Below are positions 12,501-25,408 of a stretch of DNA of 64,000 bases, piece after piece; position 1 is the first letter of the stretch; the number at the start of each line of letters is the position of its first letter. The stretch is from Ascaris suum (Eukaryota > Nematoda > Chromadorea > Rhabditida > Ascarididae). Below the pieces are notes generated by a model, which saw only the letters and a list, made by a program, of their open reading frames with translations, ran no database searches and was not told the DNA's origin. The stretch spans positions 8,283,001 to 8,347,000 of the forward strand of contig CM024188.1 of NCBI GenBank assembly GCA_013433145.1, in the 5' to 3' direction. The position numbers and the translations under genes are program-made.

Positions 12501-15169
12501 TCTGATGCAGACTCAGCTTTGTACCTAGCACATTGCAAAAGAGCAGATATTCTGGTGGCAATATTGCTGACAGAAAGCCAGCAAGGCAGAAGTACTGACA
12601 CTATCAACTTTTAAATGAGCCTCCAGAGCGCATGAATAGAATAAGTACGTGATTTTTTATTCAAGCTCATAAAGAAGGCCTTGGATAACCCAAAGTAGCG
12701 GAAATATTGGTACCACTCGCTCTGAGATAAATTGGCAAAATGGGTAGAGGAAATAAAGATGTGAGGGTCTATCTAAGCGTGCAGGGGTGTTGTGCGAGTT
12801 CCATGTCTCATTCGTTAGCCGGCAAGAAAACTGATGAGGTAGCCATATAACGAGAATAAGTACAAGCTCCATCGCTTTATTTTTTCGTTTGCTTTTCTCT
12901 GGAATGCTTTGGTCATAATGGGCAATTTTTCATGACGCTAACGCGGTCTGATAATCTGCGTTGAGTTTGTTGAGGATTATTAACAGCCGTGCTTTCCTTT
13001 GTTTTTCCGTGAGTGTCATTGTAGCCATATTTAATCAGTAAAAGAATGTTCTAGCGAAAGGTATAAAAAGTCCTACGAACAATTTCTATAGAGCTAGATT
13101 TGCGTCCTTAAAATTTCTTGAAAGCTAATCTCAAATTCTCGTGATAAAGGAATCACTGGAATCACTGTTAATTTTTAATTGTTATGTTTTTCATCATTAA
13201 CCCTTTCTGTTGGTCTCGTTTTGTTGTGTATACGAGCAGGTAGTGCTAATCAGATGAACGGAATTAGTACACCTACGAGTTATAAAATCATGCTGAATGG
13301 AAACTTATATTCGAAAAATGTGTTGCAGTCGATGTGAGCTGGAGCTGTTTTGTTGGAGAGGTGAGATTCATTTTTCCTTTAAAAAGCATGCGTGAATGTG
13401 ACATTGTGTAGGTTTTGGAGCGATATGATTTGTTTAGATGACATGAGTTTATTTTGCAGGATCGCCTGATTGATGGGATCGCTGTGTTGCTCTTTCTTTG
13501 TGGATTGTTGGGATGAGGTGAGAAGTGACGTTTTATTTAATTAATCGAAGATTCGCAATTGTAATTAACCGTCAAACGTTTCTTCGATTATGACGTGACG
13601 ATGAACTCTATGATGAGCTCTGAAATTGAGTGTTTCCGAATGTTGAGGAAGTGCTGCTTTGAGACTGTAGTGAAGTTTTGGCATGATGGTGGACGATGCA
13701 TTGCAGTGAAAATTCCTTAAAATAAAAAATTAGTGAAACTGAGCGAGAAAAGCTCTGATAGTTTTGTTATCTAATCGGACTTCAAACGATGCAGAAAAAT
13801 GAGGACGATTTGTCTAACTCAGCAAGAAGCATCTCAATAGTTGTGTGCGTTGATATTTGTCGTTAATTCTGTGCTCGTTTCCAGTGTGTTCCGCCTATTC
13901 GCCATATACCTAAATTGCGCAATGTCCCTTCATTTTTAATTGCTTGTGTGAACTACCCAAGTTTTATAATTACTCAAGTTTGAAGGTACTGCAAATTAGT
14001 TGAGAGGCGATTGTTCGCTGATGGAGGTCGCGCTGCAGTGATAGTGACTGCATCGCAACGGTCGCGCTCAAGACTGCCACATGATGCGACGTGGCATGCA
14101 AGGAAGTGGTGCCAAGAATCATGCTTCGACAGTGCGCTTGAACGACACCAACGTTATATCAAGCAATATATCGAACTCACGACGATACGGAAAAGTGGCA
14201 CTAATTGACCAAGGATCATGCTTGGATGTATGGGGAAGTAGTCTCTTTGGGTGACGCATGTGTCATAACAAGCAAGGAAAAATCGGCGGCCGAATATTGC
14301 AGTCGTGAAAGCGATTCTTTTGTTTTCGTTTTCGGTATTCATTTTGTTCTTTGTTTGTGATCTTTGCAGATTCAGTAGGTTTTGCTGTCCCCATGTTAAG
14401 AGTCATATGCTCGGAGCCAGAGTTCGACAAAGTGAGGTTTCTCCGATTCCGACTGTGCAAGAAAAGAAGTCGATTTCTCCGAAGAAAGGAGTAGACCCCT
14501 TTCCAGAAGAATCGACTCTCTTTTTTGTGGAGTCAAAGTTGTGATCACCTTGTTTAATGGGGTTGCCATTAGTGGTCGCAACTTAAGGCTATCGGAAAGA
14601 AAGAGAAGTAGTAGGCGAAGAATGAAGCGTGACCAAAGTACGGCAAGCTAGGTTCAGATTTGATGATATCTTGTCATTGGGAGTTTAACGCAGCCCTCCC
14701 TTCTCCTGCAAGGTCTTCAAATTCTAGTGCAGGTCACCAGTTGGGATCAAATTGTAAATTCGGAAGGAATTTAAAAGTCTTTCGATCGCTGCAAACTTCA
14801 TCGAGGAAAGTGTCATCGACTGCAGAAGTGCCAGAAAAACTCCGAAAACACTAAACCGCAGAGCTCCCAAAAAATGAAGGGATGGCGAGTGAAAAATTTA
14901 CCAACTCTTTTTCTGCTCTCACTTCGCTCATAAATTTCTCATGTTCTCATAAAAGCTTCACGAAGAGGTTGCTCGAACGTCGAACTGCTACTATAAATAT
15001 AGTAAACGTATGATGGCAACGGACGATTGCTTACAATGTTTTCGGTGAGTGGATTTTTCGTAGAGAATGCGTGAAGTTTATAGCTTCCTTAAGTGATAGC
15101 TTTATAGCTTCCATCGAAGGTGCAGCAATCTCGCGCAGGCTTTGGCAGTCAGCAGAATTAATTGTTTCT
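9530..15169. other. AT-rich stretch without a supported gene
   Basis: No splice-bounded coding island was found on either strand. A GC-rich segment at about 10,190-10,310 is open on the minus strand (MPLAEAAEVFALGEESSSQ and onward to a hydrophobic SLILLCCIVFMG stretch), but it lacks splice support and shows no known motif, so it is only mentioned. Short open frames at 11,932-12,162, 12,657-12,872 and 14,011-14,460 look like chance ORFs. Confidence 0.45.
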
Positions 15170-15479
15170 AAAATCAAGTAATTCAGCCAGTTCTTGTTCA
15201 TGGATCATTATCTTTTCAAATATAGTGAAAGAAATTCTTTCTCACCCGTAAACTTGTTTCTTAGCCGTAATATGCAACTTTCGGCCGCTTTTTTTCATCT
15301 CGTAAAGTGGAAGTTTTCAATATCTCCCTTAATCTGATTAAACTGTTAGAAACAAGCATGATCTAGTCTTACGGCGCTCAGCACTACACCAAAGGTTAAA
15401 GGGTAACAAAGAATTTGTTTCACTATATTTGAAAAGACAATGGTCCGTGAATAACCACCGACTGAACTGCCTTGATTTT
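15170..15479. mobile_element. Fold-back (inverted-repeat) element, possibly a MITE
   Basis: A left arm at 15,170-15,240 and a right arm at 15,408-15,479 are imperfect reverse complements over roughly 70 bases. They include an exact 19-base match (cttttcaaatatagtgaaa on the left, tttcactatatttgaaaag on the right) and matching ends (aaaatcaag / cttgatttt). Weaker complementarity continues inward (aacttgtttctta against gttagaaacaagc). The loop of about 170 bases has no reading frame. The structure fits a non-autonomous fold-back DNA transposon or MITE. No clear target-site duplication was identified, so the outer boundary is uncertain. Confidence 0.6.
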
Positions 15480-15760
15480 GGCGTCTTGAATGCTATTTGA
15501 ACCCAGCAAGTTTTGCAAAGAACCCACAGAAAATGTTTCTTTCTAGCATTATCGCTTACCGTTTTTTACCTCATTTATTATGTTAGGCTACTCCTCCAAT
15601 TCGGTTTGGCGGCCCAGTATTGCTCGAATCTGACCTTTTTAGCGCTGGACTGTGAGAGAGGGCTGAGAAGTTAATCAATCGAGTTCCTCAATACGCAGGG
15701 TTCATCGAGTTCATCTGTGTGGGTGTGCGATAACGCAGTAACGTGTGATCGAAGTTAGTA

Positions 15761-15829
15761 TGTTAACGACTTCACATCTGAGTCTTCACATGTTAACGAC
15801 ACTTCACAAGTCTGTTAACGACTTCAGAC
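15761..15829. repeat. Three-copy short tandem repeat
   Basis: The motif tgttaacgac(a)cttca appears three times, starting at 15,761, 15,791 and 15,813, with linkers related to cacatctgagtcttcaca. Each copy contains GTTAAC. The spacing (30 and 22 bases) is irregular, so this is a decaying minisatellite rather than a perfect array. Binding of a factor to the repeated GTTAAC is possible but unsupported. Confidence 0.7.
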
Positions 15830-15933
15830 ACAGTTAGCAAACTCTGAGGCATTACTCCGTGTCACCCGGTAGGCACATCCTTTTAAACTGGCATTCGCGA
15901 GAAAACCAAGCTTCCAGCAAGTAGCTTTGTTAC

Positions 15934-16122
15934 TTTGAAGCAGAGGAAGTAACGGATGGCACTAATGTCACCAAGCGTTATAGAACAGGCTTTAGACGAC
16001 GAAATAATGTAATGACTGGGATAGATTGATTCCATCTCCAGATTCCAAGCTTCTGGCGCAATTGAAGTGGATGATTGCATTTCTTCGATAGTAAATTTGA
16101 GCAGCTGACAAGCTGAGCCATG
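15934..16122 (-). CDS. Candidate exon, unknown product (minus strand)
   Basis: Reading leftward from 16,122, an open frame of 63 codons begins HGSACQLLKFTIEEMQSS, passes through IAPEAWNLEMESIYPSHY and ends in ISAIRYFLCFK at a clean AAA|gtaaca donor at 15,934. The acceptor ttcgaag|CAT is weak. The composition is protein-like. It could be a downstream exon of the membrane-protein gene whose exons lie at 18.4-26.0 kb on the same strand, but the phase (0 in, 0 out) does not follow directly from the exon at 18,402 (phase 1 out). An intermediate exon or a separate gene would be needed. Confidence 0.35.
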
Positions 16123-18401
16123 CTTCGAAGCGACCGTTTAGTCTGTACTAACTTCAGTGCGGTGGCTGAGGAGGTAGCGGAATATTGCAGCAATATCTTT
16201 ATTGATCTTACTCTGTAGTAGTCTTATAGAGATGGTTCAAAAAAAGGCTAATAATTGAATGTCATCAGTGAATGCAGCGGGTTGGTCGCAAAGGCATAGT
16301 CTGTTCATGTCAAATGAAAAACAAAAGGGTTGGCTTAGTACCTCGGATGTGTCAATTTTTTGCTTTGGGGACTGCTATTCTTTTGCTTCTGCAGATGTTT
16401 TTATTCATCCGCGACGCAAATAATTTTCGAGTGATTTGGTCGTTGTGCACCTTTAGAAAAGAGTACGGATTACGCTGTCGTATACTTTTCTAACGCTGCA
16501 GAGCATTATGAGGCATGTTCTATCGAGAACAGTATTTCTGCAACAATAATCTGCGATTGTTTCAGGCAGCTAATGTTGAGCAATTCCTTTTGAAGATAAG
16601 CTAGAAGTAAGCTACTGAAGGCTTTATAAGATTGTAATTTTAGAGCATAGTGGTTTTACGTGTAGCTACTGGGCTGTTGATAAGAGGCAAATATCCCACA
16701 GTATGAAGGGTTGTCTCCATTGCCTTTCTTTTCGTAGGTCATAACCATCCTTTATCCTTCCAATACAAGGGACGTTTGTTCGTCAGTACGATGACATCGA
16801 ACAACCTTAACAGGTGGGAAGCGAGGTATTCCAACAGTGAACACTGAATCCCTTCCATACAACGGATTTAAAAGCTCGAAATATGTCATTAAAATTTACT
16901 CTCGCAAGTGCAAATTCTACCGCTAAAATTATTAGCAGGGCGCTAGTATCGGCCAGGACTGCGAGTAGTTCCAATTTTTGAAAGGAGTCGTAGAGTTGAG
17001 AAGCGAAACCTTGCTGGTCTCTCCCTTGCGCTATCTGCTCAGCTGCCTTTCCACAACAAATTTAATTTGTTACCACATCGAATACAACCTTCAGCATTTT
17101 TTGATAAATCGACGCGCTCCACGACTGTTATGAGGAAAACCTCGCTTGATGAGCAATTGTTAGCAGATAACATAACGCTTGCGAGAGATTGTTTCTTCGT
17201 TTCAGCAATATCGTAACAGCAGTAGGAAGCTGTAGGGTTAAACGCTTTTTTGTGTGTCGGATTTGGAGGCAAACGTCAAAACAGTCTGAGCATAAGCCAC
17301 AACAACGACTAAATATTGTCATTGTCAATCACTGTTATTTGAGCATTATCAAGACGCGTCTATTCAGTAAGCGATATATGTGAGTGATGCAGTTCTCAAA
17401 TTTGAAACGCCTAGATAGCTGTTCTGTTGTCAGATCGCGAACAAGTAAGAGTTCTTGGCAAATGAAGGAGAGACAAAGAAATTGGCAAATGATCGCTGAG
17501 ACCAACTTTGTAGAAAGTGTTCATAATAATTTAGAGGCGAAGCGAGAATACTATAAAGATATCAGATAAAAGGTTATTTCGTTTGTTGGCTTACTGGTTG
17601 TGCGGTTTAAGAAGATTAAAGCGTTGAGCGTTCATGTCTAAGAAAACGTTGAGCGACTATTTATGTCGCAGATAAACAGAATTTTTTGCATGTGTATAAA
17701 TTTATGAGAAGTTTACCGGCATGAAAGAAGTTTACCGTCACATTTTGGCTAGACGAATTGCAAAAAAATATAATTACACAAAACTGCATGAAAGTTGATG
17801 CCATCATCCACTTAATCGCTCTATGGGTTTGTCTTGACAGAAAAGTTGAAAGAGCGAATAATAATCCATTATGGAAAAACGAACCCCTTACGTCCAAAAA
17901 TGCCAAGAATCTTTTGCAACTGTTTCTTCTACTAAATGCTGGTTTATTAGAGTTCTTGCAGGTCATTGGTACATGAGGAAGCCTAGATTTTGAACCGACA
18001 TTCCAACAGGTTTGCACTTCTGAAGAATAATATCAACAAATATACCGGAAATTTATATAAACTTGAGCACTGTTCCGAGTAAGTTGAATCGAGATCGTCA
18101 TTTTCTTCATTTCATCAGTTTCACAGAGGCAATGTCCGCTTCGGAACCATCATTGTCTTCACCGAAATCTCAAAAAAAAAATTCGATTCTCATTCCATTG
18201 AGTATTTTGCTGGAAAATTTATGGCATGCATCGATGCAGAACAATTTATCAAAATGATCTGCTCAAAAAGTTTCGAAAGGATTTCTCGTGAAGCGATAAA
18301 CGAAAACATTCGAATGCACTGTGCTATTAAAGTTTCCTTAAATGCCTCATGCCGAAGTCGAACTGTCCACAGTGTGTTCATGGGGAAATTATTGAAATTA
18401 C
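16123..18401. other. Probable intronic or intergenic DNA, no feature supported
   Basis: Two opposite-strand open frames overlap at 17,661-18,017 (minus, 118 codons) and 17,758-17,976 (plus, 72 codons). Neither has convincing splice borders or a motif and they shadow one another. An ORF at 16,272-16,493 (+) is hydrophobic but isolated. If the minus-strand exons on both sides belong to one gene, this is an intron. Confidence 0.4.
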
Positions 18402-18519
18402 CTTTGTTAGCGAAGCCGAAAACGAGGAAGGCTAAGCAGTGGCCAACAATCCAGAAGTAAAGTAAAGGACTCAACAGCTTCCTGCTGATCACCGAACGAT
18501 TTATGGAGTTGTCGCACTC
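18402..18519 (-). CDS. Exon of a multi-pass membrane protein (last clear TM exon)
   Basis: After an agtatttgcag acceptor the frame reads ECDNSINRSVISRKL and then a hydrophobic helix, SPLLYFWIVGHCLAFLVFGF, ending ANK at an AAAG|gtaatt donor. That makes 39 codons, entering in phase 0 and leaving in phase 1. The phase-0 entry fits the donor at 20,690. The helix is preceded by a basic RSVISRK segment, which by the positive-inside rule suggests the N-terminal side of this helix is cytoplasmic. Open sequence continues past the donor on the same strand, so a longer exon cannot be excluded. The family was not recognised. Confidence 0.55.
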
Positions 18520-20689
18520 CTGCAAATACTCTTTAGGCCATTACTGTCATATACACAGTCTTAGCATAACAGCTGAAATCTGGTCTTTTCTCGAAATTAA
18601 GAACGAAAATGACCAGTCTTCTGGTAAAGGTGGAATTCATCTGGATATTGGAGGTCGCAGACGGTTTCACACAATAGCAGTCTTTGTTTTGCACAGTTCA
18701 CCTCGCAAAACATATTACTTTTGGAAGAAAACAAGAGCACAACGAATGCAACTGTTTTCCCTATGAATTGTTGATGTTTGCGTTCAAACGAGGCCTTTTT
18801 TAAAAGCAAATAGGTAATAAACAGGAGCAGTATTCGTTTCTTAGCCACATCTAATTTGTATGGTAATGCTTCCCATTAAGCTTCCCAGTGCGCAGGAACA
18901 ACCATATGGATTATTTCCATCGTCGAAGTACAGTTAGTCATTCGTTCCAATTTTGTGGCAGCAGTAGTTTGCCATTATTAAAGCACTGTGTGTCATAGGT
19001 GCTGAGTTTTGTAATAGAGAAAAACACCAAATTTCAGGTCGGTGTGACTCCCACGTGAAGGATAGAAGAAAATTATAGCACTTAGAAAATGGCGCGGCGA
19101 AAACACCTTGATCCATCCACCTAAAAGGAAAATCTGAGCACAACATCGTTCCTCAAGGTAATTTCTTTAAACTACTTCATCTTTTTGCTTATATCGTTCA
19201 AACGAAATGCCGGTCTATGCAAGCCTATGTGTGTGGAACCGTCATGGTCATTTGTCGCATTATTTAAACTAAACTAGAAGAAGACATCCAAAAAATGAAG
19301 TGGGGAATGTGCCAGAGCTGCTCGCATGATTTATGCATTCTTGCATTTCAACTCACCTGGCACCGGAAGAATCAAACATTAAAAAACAATCACAAAAGTG
19401 CAGTGATGCGCTTTTCGTATGAAGCCAGCCGAATGTGCAAATCTTCGATCAGAAGGTTGGGTTTGGACTACACGCAACGCCTACAAATTTTATGCGACTT
19501 TTCGGCGCCAATAACTCACACCGAACGTGATCTTTCGGCGTTGAAGTGGCAATAGATGGTCGTTCACCGCTGCAACATTTGTGGTGGCGAGTTGGCGAAC
19601 GGACGTGCATTAGGATGAAGCTATTTTGAATTATACATTTGACACGCTGTAAATTCTAACAAACTATCAAGGTTTGGAATCTTTCTAGAATGCCGAATAT
19701 AAAACTTCATAAGCCAATAAAATTTAAGTGTGCGTGTTGAAAACTGACAAACCACCAGAGGATGCTGCACCTTGAGAACATTCGCTGAAGTATTCCAACG
19801 GTTTTCAGCGTGGACGAGCTTTTAATGGACAGCTGACGCTCAAATTTTTGCCCAAATTGTCATTCAGTATGAACAAAAAGCATCATGTCGATCTTCGCAA
19901 GCTGCAGAAAGTTGTTAGGAAGCTCATTTACAAATAACTGCCTTCGAACGGAACTGACTCACTCTTGTGATGCTTCTTCAACAGTTTACATTTTCGGAAA
20001 ATAAATGATTATTGCAAGCAGCTTTTGATGCGAGATGTATGTAAATTATCACTAAGTATCAGTGTTGAGCAGGAGATCATGAAACTCTGATTCTGGAATA
20101 CCGACAAGGAGTGGGGCTTCTGACTCGACGAGAACGAACTAAGAAAAATGGCAGCTTTTTTTGTCAGTGCTTGTTGGATGCTGTGAGGATTCGAACTATT
20201 ACCTCCTCCATCCTTCGTGCGTCGTTATATACGAAGGAGGTCGCCATAATGCACTTTTACAAAAATTTGCATGGAATAGGAGGAACTTGAAAGCGGACAG
20301 GAATCAGAATAAAATTTTCAATGAAGGTTTCAGTGGCATCGTTTTCCGTATGAAGCTTTTGTGTGTAAGCTAACTCAAGTGGTCTCATATAAACGATGCA
20401 AATATTACCTGCCCGTGTAAGCAGCTCAGCTTATTGTTTTTGCGCTAATGTAAAGAATAAAAGGAATATTTCCCGTGAAGATCGAAATATTTGTTGCACG
20501 TGCAAGTAAGTGACTTTTTGGTCTCTTATGCTTAAACATGGAAAAAAGCACTCCCTCATTACTGACAGTGTCGTAGTCAATGACGATTAAATGAAAACTG
20601 CTCCGTGGACAGTGGCAGGACATATAACTGGTCGTTATTATGCAATTTGCAGTTCAAACGAAGGTAACAGCGGAAAAGTGAATACTTAC

Positions 20690-20914
20690 ATCTGAAGAAT
20701 AGATCTCTTTGTCGTCGTCTGAAATACAATCGAGACCCTTCTCGATTTCAGTTAAAAAAATCTCCTCCTTAACAGCAGCGTCGAATAGCGAATAAAAAAG
20801 TCGGTGGTCGTCAGGAGCAGTGATGAAAAGCCACAAAATTACGGCACCGTTAATAAAAAGCATAATCAAAAACACTATCGCACATAGCCACATAATTGTT
20901 CGCCGATTAAGGCA
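20690..20914 (-). CDS. Exon of a multi-pass membrane protein (TM plus acidic loop)
   Basis: The exon begins after ctcacttttag and ends at a perfect GAT|gtaagt donor; 75 codons, phase 0 in and out. It reads CLNRRTIMWLCAIVFLIMLF and continues as a second half of one long hydrophobic segment to ILWLFITAP. A soluble acidic region follows (KEEIFLTEIEKGLDC, then ISDDDKEIYSSD). The basic CLNRRT just before the helix suggests a cytoplasmic start. With the exon at 23,261 it forms a TM - short basic loop - TM unit. A tetraspanin-like layout was considered, but the CCG motif of tetraspanins is absent, so the family is left open. Confidence 0.65.
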
Positions 20915-23260
20915 CTAAAAGTGAGCATATTCTGCAACAAGCGCAACACTCTTTCATCCACCAGTTTTCTGTGTCAGCATAACATAAGAACATAAGCATT
21001 TCCTGAGTTATTGCAAACTTGTCGAAATATTTCAGCTCAGCACAAATATCTCACCTCGCAAATGATTGGTCATTATGTTCGAAGGCTCAAAAGCACCAGT
21101 TTCGTGTGTCACATCAAAAACCATCACACATCAATTTACACTGCTCTTGAATAACACCGAGCCATACGCATTTTTATAACCTCTTCCACCTTTTCTCTCT
21201 AAAACACAGCTCAGATTTCTTTAAGCACTGCATTTCACATAATGTCATAGAGGAGTCGACTCCATATGAAAGCTGTATAATTCCATGCGAGCATCTATGT
21301 GGAAGAAATCTTCGCCGCTAAATTGTTTGATGTGCAAACACTTTAAGCACATTGGCAGGCGAAAATCCTTGCAAAACCCGAACGTTCGTGTCAAAAATGT
21401 GTCCGCTTCAACCGTATACGAAGCTGTTCCCTAGTTTCGTGGTCATCGAGTGGTTGCTTTCGACTCGAAAAATTTTCCATTGCCGAATCAATGCATACGC
21501 GATATTGTTTATGCTTACTGGTAAATAAACAAGGGAATCGAAGCGGTGGGAAACGTGGCGAAGTTAAATATAAGAGAATCCTGGGAAACTACGCCAGAAG
21601 TGGTGCAGTAAGCGGCGAGCGTAACACATAAGACGGTTTTAGCCTGCTTTCCGCATCCAAATCTCCTTTTGCGTGCGCCCTTTTCAGAAGTTGCTGATTT
21701 ACGCACATTTCTATAAACACTATTTTTTTGCATGCACTAAGCACACGTGGTTAAACGCTGTGGAAGAGTGAAACAGGAAAGCTAGAAGGATACATACTTC
21801 CGCTGTCCCGTCGACCGAATGAACCAAAATGATAGGAAAAAACGGAGCGGTGTTCTTTGATGCAACACTTTTCTGTACGATAGACCAATTGCACAAGTTT
21901 TCAACAGGAAATCGTCTTTGCGTTGGTTTTTATCATTTGTTGAGCAAACAAAAATTCGCGCCTAGATGTCAGATGCACGAAGCCGTTTACAACTCTTCGC
22001 AAAGAGTCTGTGATGTGCTGAAAGCAATCACGGAGGTAAATTTATTTTCTGTATGGTTTCGGTGATTTGTGGTTCGAAAAATCTGAGAATAAAGGCGCAA
22101 TGCTAGGCAAATCATGTGTATTCGCAGCAGATCTCTGCAAATGGCGCATAAGAAAGCACTTGCTGCAATGCTCCATTTAGCTTCCAACTGCCACAGCTCG
22201 ACGAGCTTTTAGGTGCTTATTCCCTAACGTACTTCAGAACAGTTATTTCTCGGATGCCCTGCTCCCATTTTGCCCTCGAAGCTTGCAAACATGGCCAGAT
22301 AATATCAGTTGGTGCTCGTCGAGGCTACGCACCACACAAATGCTACTAGTGTGAAGGCGGTACAACAAGCAGTGTGCGTTGCGAGTGCGAATTTCCTATG
22401 CAGCGATAACAAAAACGCAGTTACTGTCACCGATCGGTTTAAGCTAGTACTTGCGAGCACTCATCATGACCACAACACATCCACCTCTTGAAGCAATTTG
22501 GAATGCCGCAAAAATAGACATTCTTAAGTTCGTAAGCAGGGTTAAAATAACAAGCCAACTCTGTTTCAAAGGTTGTAGCGAGCACGAAACTTCATGAGCT
22601 CCAACTTCACATTTCAAAATAAAGAAGTCACGAGTGGTTGAACCCGGTGAGTGAGGAGAAGGCGGAATATTATAACTTCTTTTTATTCCCTAAAATAAAG
22701 CCGAAGAAGCGATTTGGGACAAACGCTTCCAGGAAACGCTTGAGGCACGGTGGAGGGAGTGGATCGCTGCATAAACGAAAATAGGACTGCTATGAACAGT
22801 GCAAAGACTAAGTTTGATTTAAATAAGTTTAAAATTGGTCGGTTTTAAAGATTCAAAGTTTTCATAGGCCTATTTCGATTCTTTTTTATAGCGTCCCGTA
22901 CTGTCAGCCATCTGTTGTCATTGATCACGCTAACGGCACGAAAAATCCCACTCAAAATCCAAACTGCTTTAAAAGTCCTGCTATGAAATTCTCTCTCTTC
23001 ACAGTGACTTTCTATGGGTACTGCCAAGCCCTGCAGATGCACAGATTCATTGGTGCGAGTTCGTCACTGAAGTGTGCGTAATGCGTGCGAAGGTGACCGA
23101 ATGACTCATCCCATGACCCTGTCATAGTCTCTTCGGGGTTTCTTAAAGCGATTTCTTCACATTTCTTAAACGCATATTAAATTTCCACACTGACCTATTA
23201 TAAAAAAAAGTCTGAATACGATGCTCACCAAAAAACTGCCCACAGTATCGAAAGATTTAC

Positions 23261-23374
23261 CCTATCAGGATGTTTTTCCTTCCCGAACTTGAAGAAAAAC
23301 GGTACGATCAAGGCCATTGATAATATGACGACGGCAGTCGAAGTGAACCATAAGATTAGTAGTTTTTGTTCGTG
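23261..23374 (-). CDS. Exon of a multi-pass membrane protein (TM segment)
   Basis: Bounded by ttttatttcag and AGG|gtaaat, this 38-codon exon reads HEQKLLILWFTSTAVVILSM, continues ALIVPFFFKF and ends in a basic GKEKHPDR. It is phase 0 in and out, matching the exons at 25,765 and 20,914. One transmembrane helix is obvious, and the following K/R-rich stretch suggests a cytoplasmic loop. The combination of perfect phases, strong splice motifs and a complete helix makes this one of the more secure exons in the window. Confidence 0.65.
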
Positions 23375-24364
23375 CTGAAATAAAACCGCATTATCGGAAC
23401 TATTGAAGCAAATGTGGTACTACGAGAGGATTGTAAATTCCAGTCCATACATGTTTTGCCCATAGCCAAACCAGCAGTTAATCCCTAATTAGTGAGAATT
23501 TTAAAACAACTTTTAAGACGGATATGTTCCGTCTTTTGCTGGGTCCATGGAATTGTTCCCGGAAGGTTTCACCTCAACAACTCCATTTCCATAGGTGTCT
23601 TAGTTAATACGCCCTTATTCCACCGATCAAAAGCAGCAAAAGAATAGAGACGGCTGAAGCTAGGTGACAGCACCGACGAGGGGACTTGAAAACGATGTTA
23701 ACGTCTGCAAACAACAATATAAGCACAAAACTATATGCAAGTGAACGACAAGAAATAAGACCACAAGCATCAGTTCGAAGATCTTAAATTCATCTCATTT
23801 AAACTCACTTAGTGAAATTTCTTCCAACAGTGATGGCAAACAGATGCAGTTTGTTAGCGTTGGTGAAGGTAGTAAATGCCATTGGTTAACCAAAAGAAGC
23901 GGGAGGGATTTTTAGGATTATAACGCCTTCCATATGGGTTTCTTTGACTCAAAAAGGATTCTAATGTTTTTTTTTTCGGGAATATATAGTTTTTTCAAGA
24001 AGGGAGCGCAGATTTTCTATTCATTTTCTGCACTTTTCACGTAAAAAGATATTCATGTACTTTCAAACACAGGAAAATTCTATACACAATACTCAAGGTA
24101 CATTTCACTAGCAAAATTTTGTCCATTTTCCTCCGCAATTCTCTATTGTTTTCAACGAAAGCGCCCTGACGAGGTCATCAAAACCAGTATTTTCCCTTTC
24201 CCATTCGGCGATTCTAGGCAAATAATTGGCTACAACATAATCTACTTGAGCCACCAATAAGGTTCCTTTTATGCATGACACAAATTTACCAGTTTCTGTA
24301 AATTAATGAAGTTAATTTGTACAAACTGTGAATTATTCTTATCGATAGCAGTTTTGTGCTTCTT

Positions 24365-24560
24365 AATGATAATGACAGCAATGGCAATGGTGGTAGCACT
24401 AGTAGCGGTAATAGGGCAATGATGGCAGCACTGGTACCAGTTATAGAAGCAACAGCTGTTACTAACACTACTGCTAACTGCTGGTGCCATTAGAACCAGT
24501 TCTGCTGGCATTATCAGTAGACATAATGAGCAGCACTGGCGATCATAAATACTACTGGTG
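24365..24560. repeat. Cryptically simple trinucleotide-rich stretch
   Basis: The segment is dominated by imperfect GGT/AGC/ACT/GCA triplets (for example aatggcaatggtggtagcac and repeated cagcactggta) without a fixed period. It is probably a degraded trinucleotide microsatellite in an intron. Open frames through it are compositionally biased and not convincing as protein. Confidence 0.6.
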
Positions 24561-24945
24561 ATAGTCTGAAGGAAAATAATCCCATCGATTATATATTAAA
24601 TATGGTCGCTGTTAGTGCTGCCACATACAGTTTTGGTTTAGTGATAATGGTGGCAGGAAAAATCAATCCGTTTGTCGTTATCTCTGCTTTTTTAAAAACT
24701 AGCCACACAATTTCAGCTTGTAAAAATTGATCATCTCACAATTAAATGCGAAGCTCTAGGCAAGGTTAGTCGGTAAGATGTGTGAAATCTCAAAGGTTCT
24801 CCGTTATCGACCTTTTGGGCAACTCGAGCCGCCAATGGAATCTCCTCTTAGGCGTCTTATCATTTACCAGGCCTTGAAATCCTCACACGACCCCATTCGA
24901 TCACTTTCGATTACCCACGAAGCATTGTTCTGTTCTTTTGGTTAC

Positions 24946-25034
24946 GATAGCTGCTGAAATGCCGCCATGAATTTTGCACAAAGTATACTGCATAGAAAAT
25001 GACGACCACCTAAAACTATCTGTTTCGCTTGGGC
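24946..25034 (-). CDS. Weak candidate exon between membrane-protein exons
   Basis: Between gaattctccag and CTATC|gtaacc the minus strand reads AQAKQIVLGGRHFLCSILC and on to AKFMAAFQQL, a mildly hydrophobic, helix-compatible segment. Entry phase 0 fits the donor at 25,765, but exit phase 2 does not fit the acceptor at 23,374. It is therefore either an alternative exon joined to something not identified here or a chance reading. A plus-strand ORF (24,974-25,234) covers the same bases. Confidence 0.25.
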
Positions 25035-25354
25035 CTGGAGAATTCACTGCAATGCCGACCAATCTTCGAATGGGTGCACCTGCCTCAATCAACTGTAGGA
25101 GAGGCTACAGGCAACAGCTTGTTGTAATGAAAATGCGCTGTGTCCAAATAACTAGTTGTTCCGCCCTACTGATGCATTTGTCGTATGTATCGAGATTTCA
25201 TAACATCTATGCAACTTTTTTTAAAAGCAGATAAGCCTACAGCAGGTGCCACAATGGAATACCAGAAGCAAAACAAGAAAAGAGTCACCCCTAAGTTAAC
25301 AGCAGAGTCGACTGCTTGGATCGACCACCTTATCCTTGGAGGATACGGAGTTAG

Positions 25355-25408
25355 AGAGTTGACTAATCCTTTTTCTAGAGTGGAGAGTTGACTACCCTTT
25401 TTCTAGAG
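25355..25408. repeat. Two-copy tandem duplication
   Basis: The unit agagttgactaatcc followed by tttttctagag is repeated at 25,355 and 25,384 with two differences, separated by tgg. It is a recent small direct duplication inside non-coding DNA with no functional sign. Confidence 0.75.

Noticed and set aside
20690..23374. Assignment of the membrane exons to the tetraspanin family
   Set aside because: The helix-loop-helix layout is suggestive, but the CCG motif and the usual Cys pattern of the large loop were not found.
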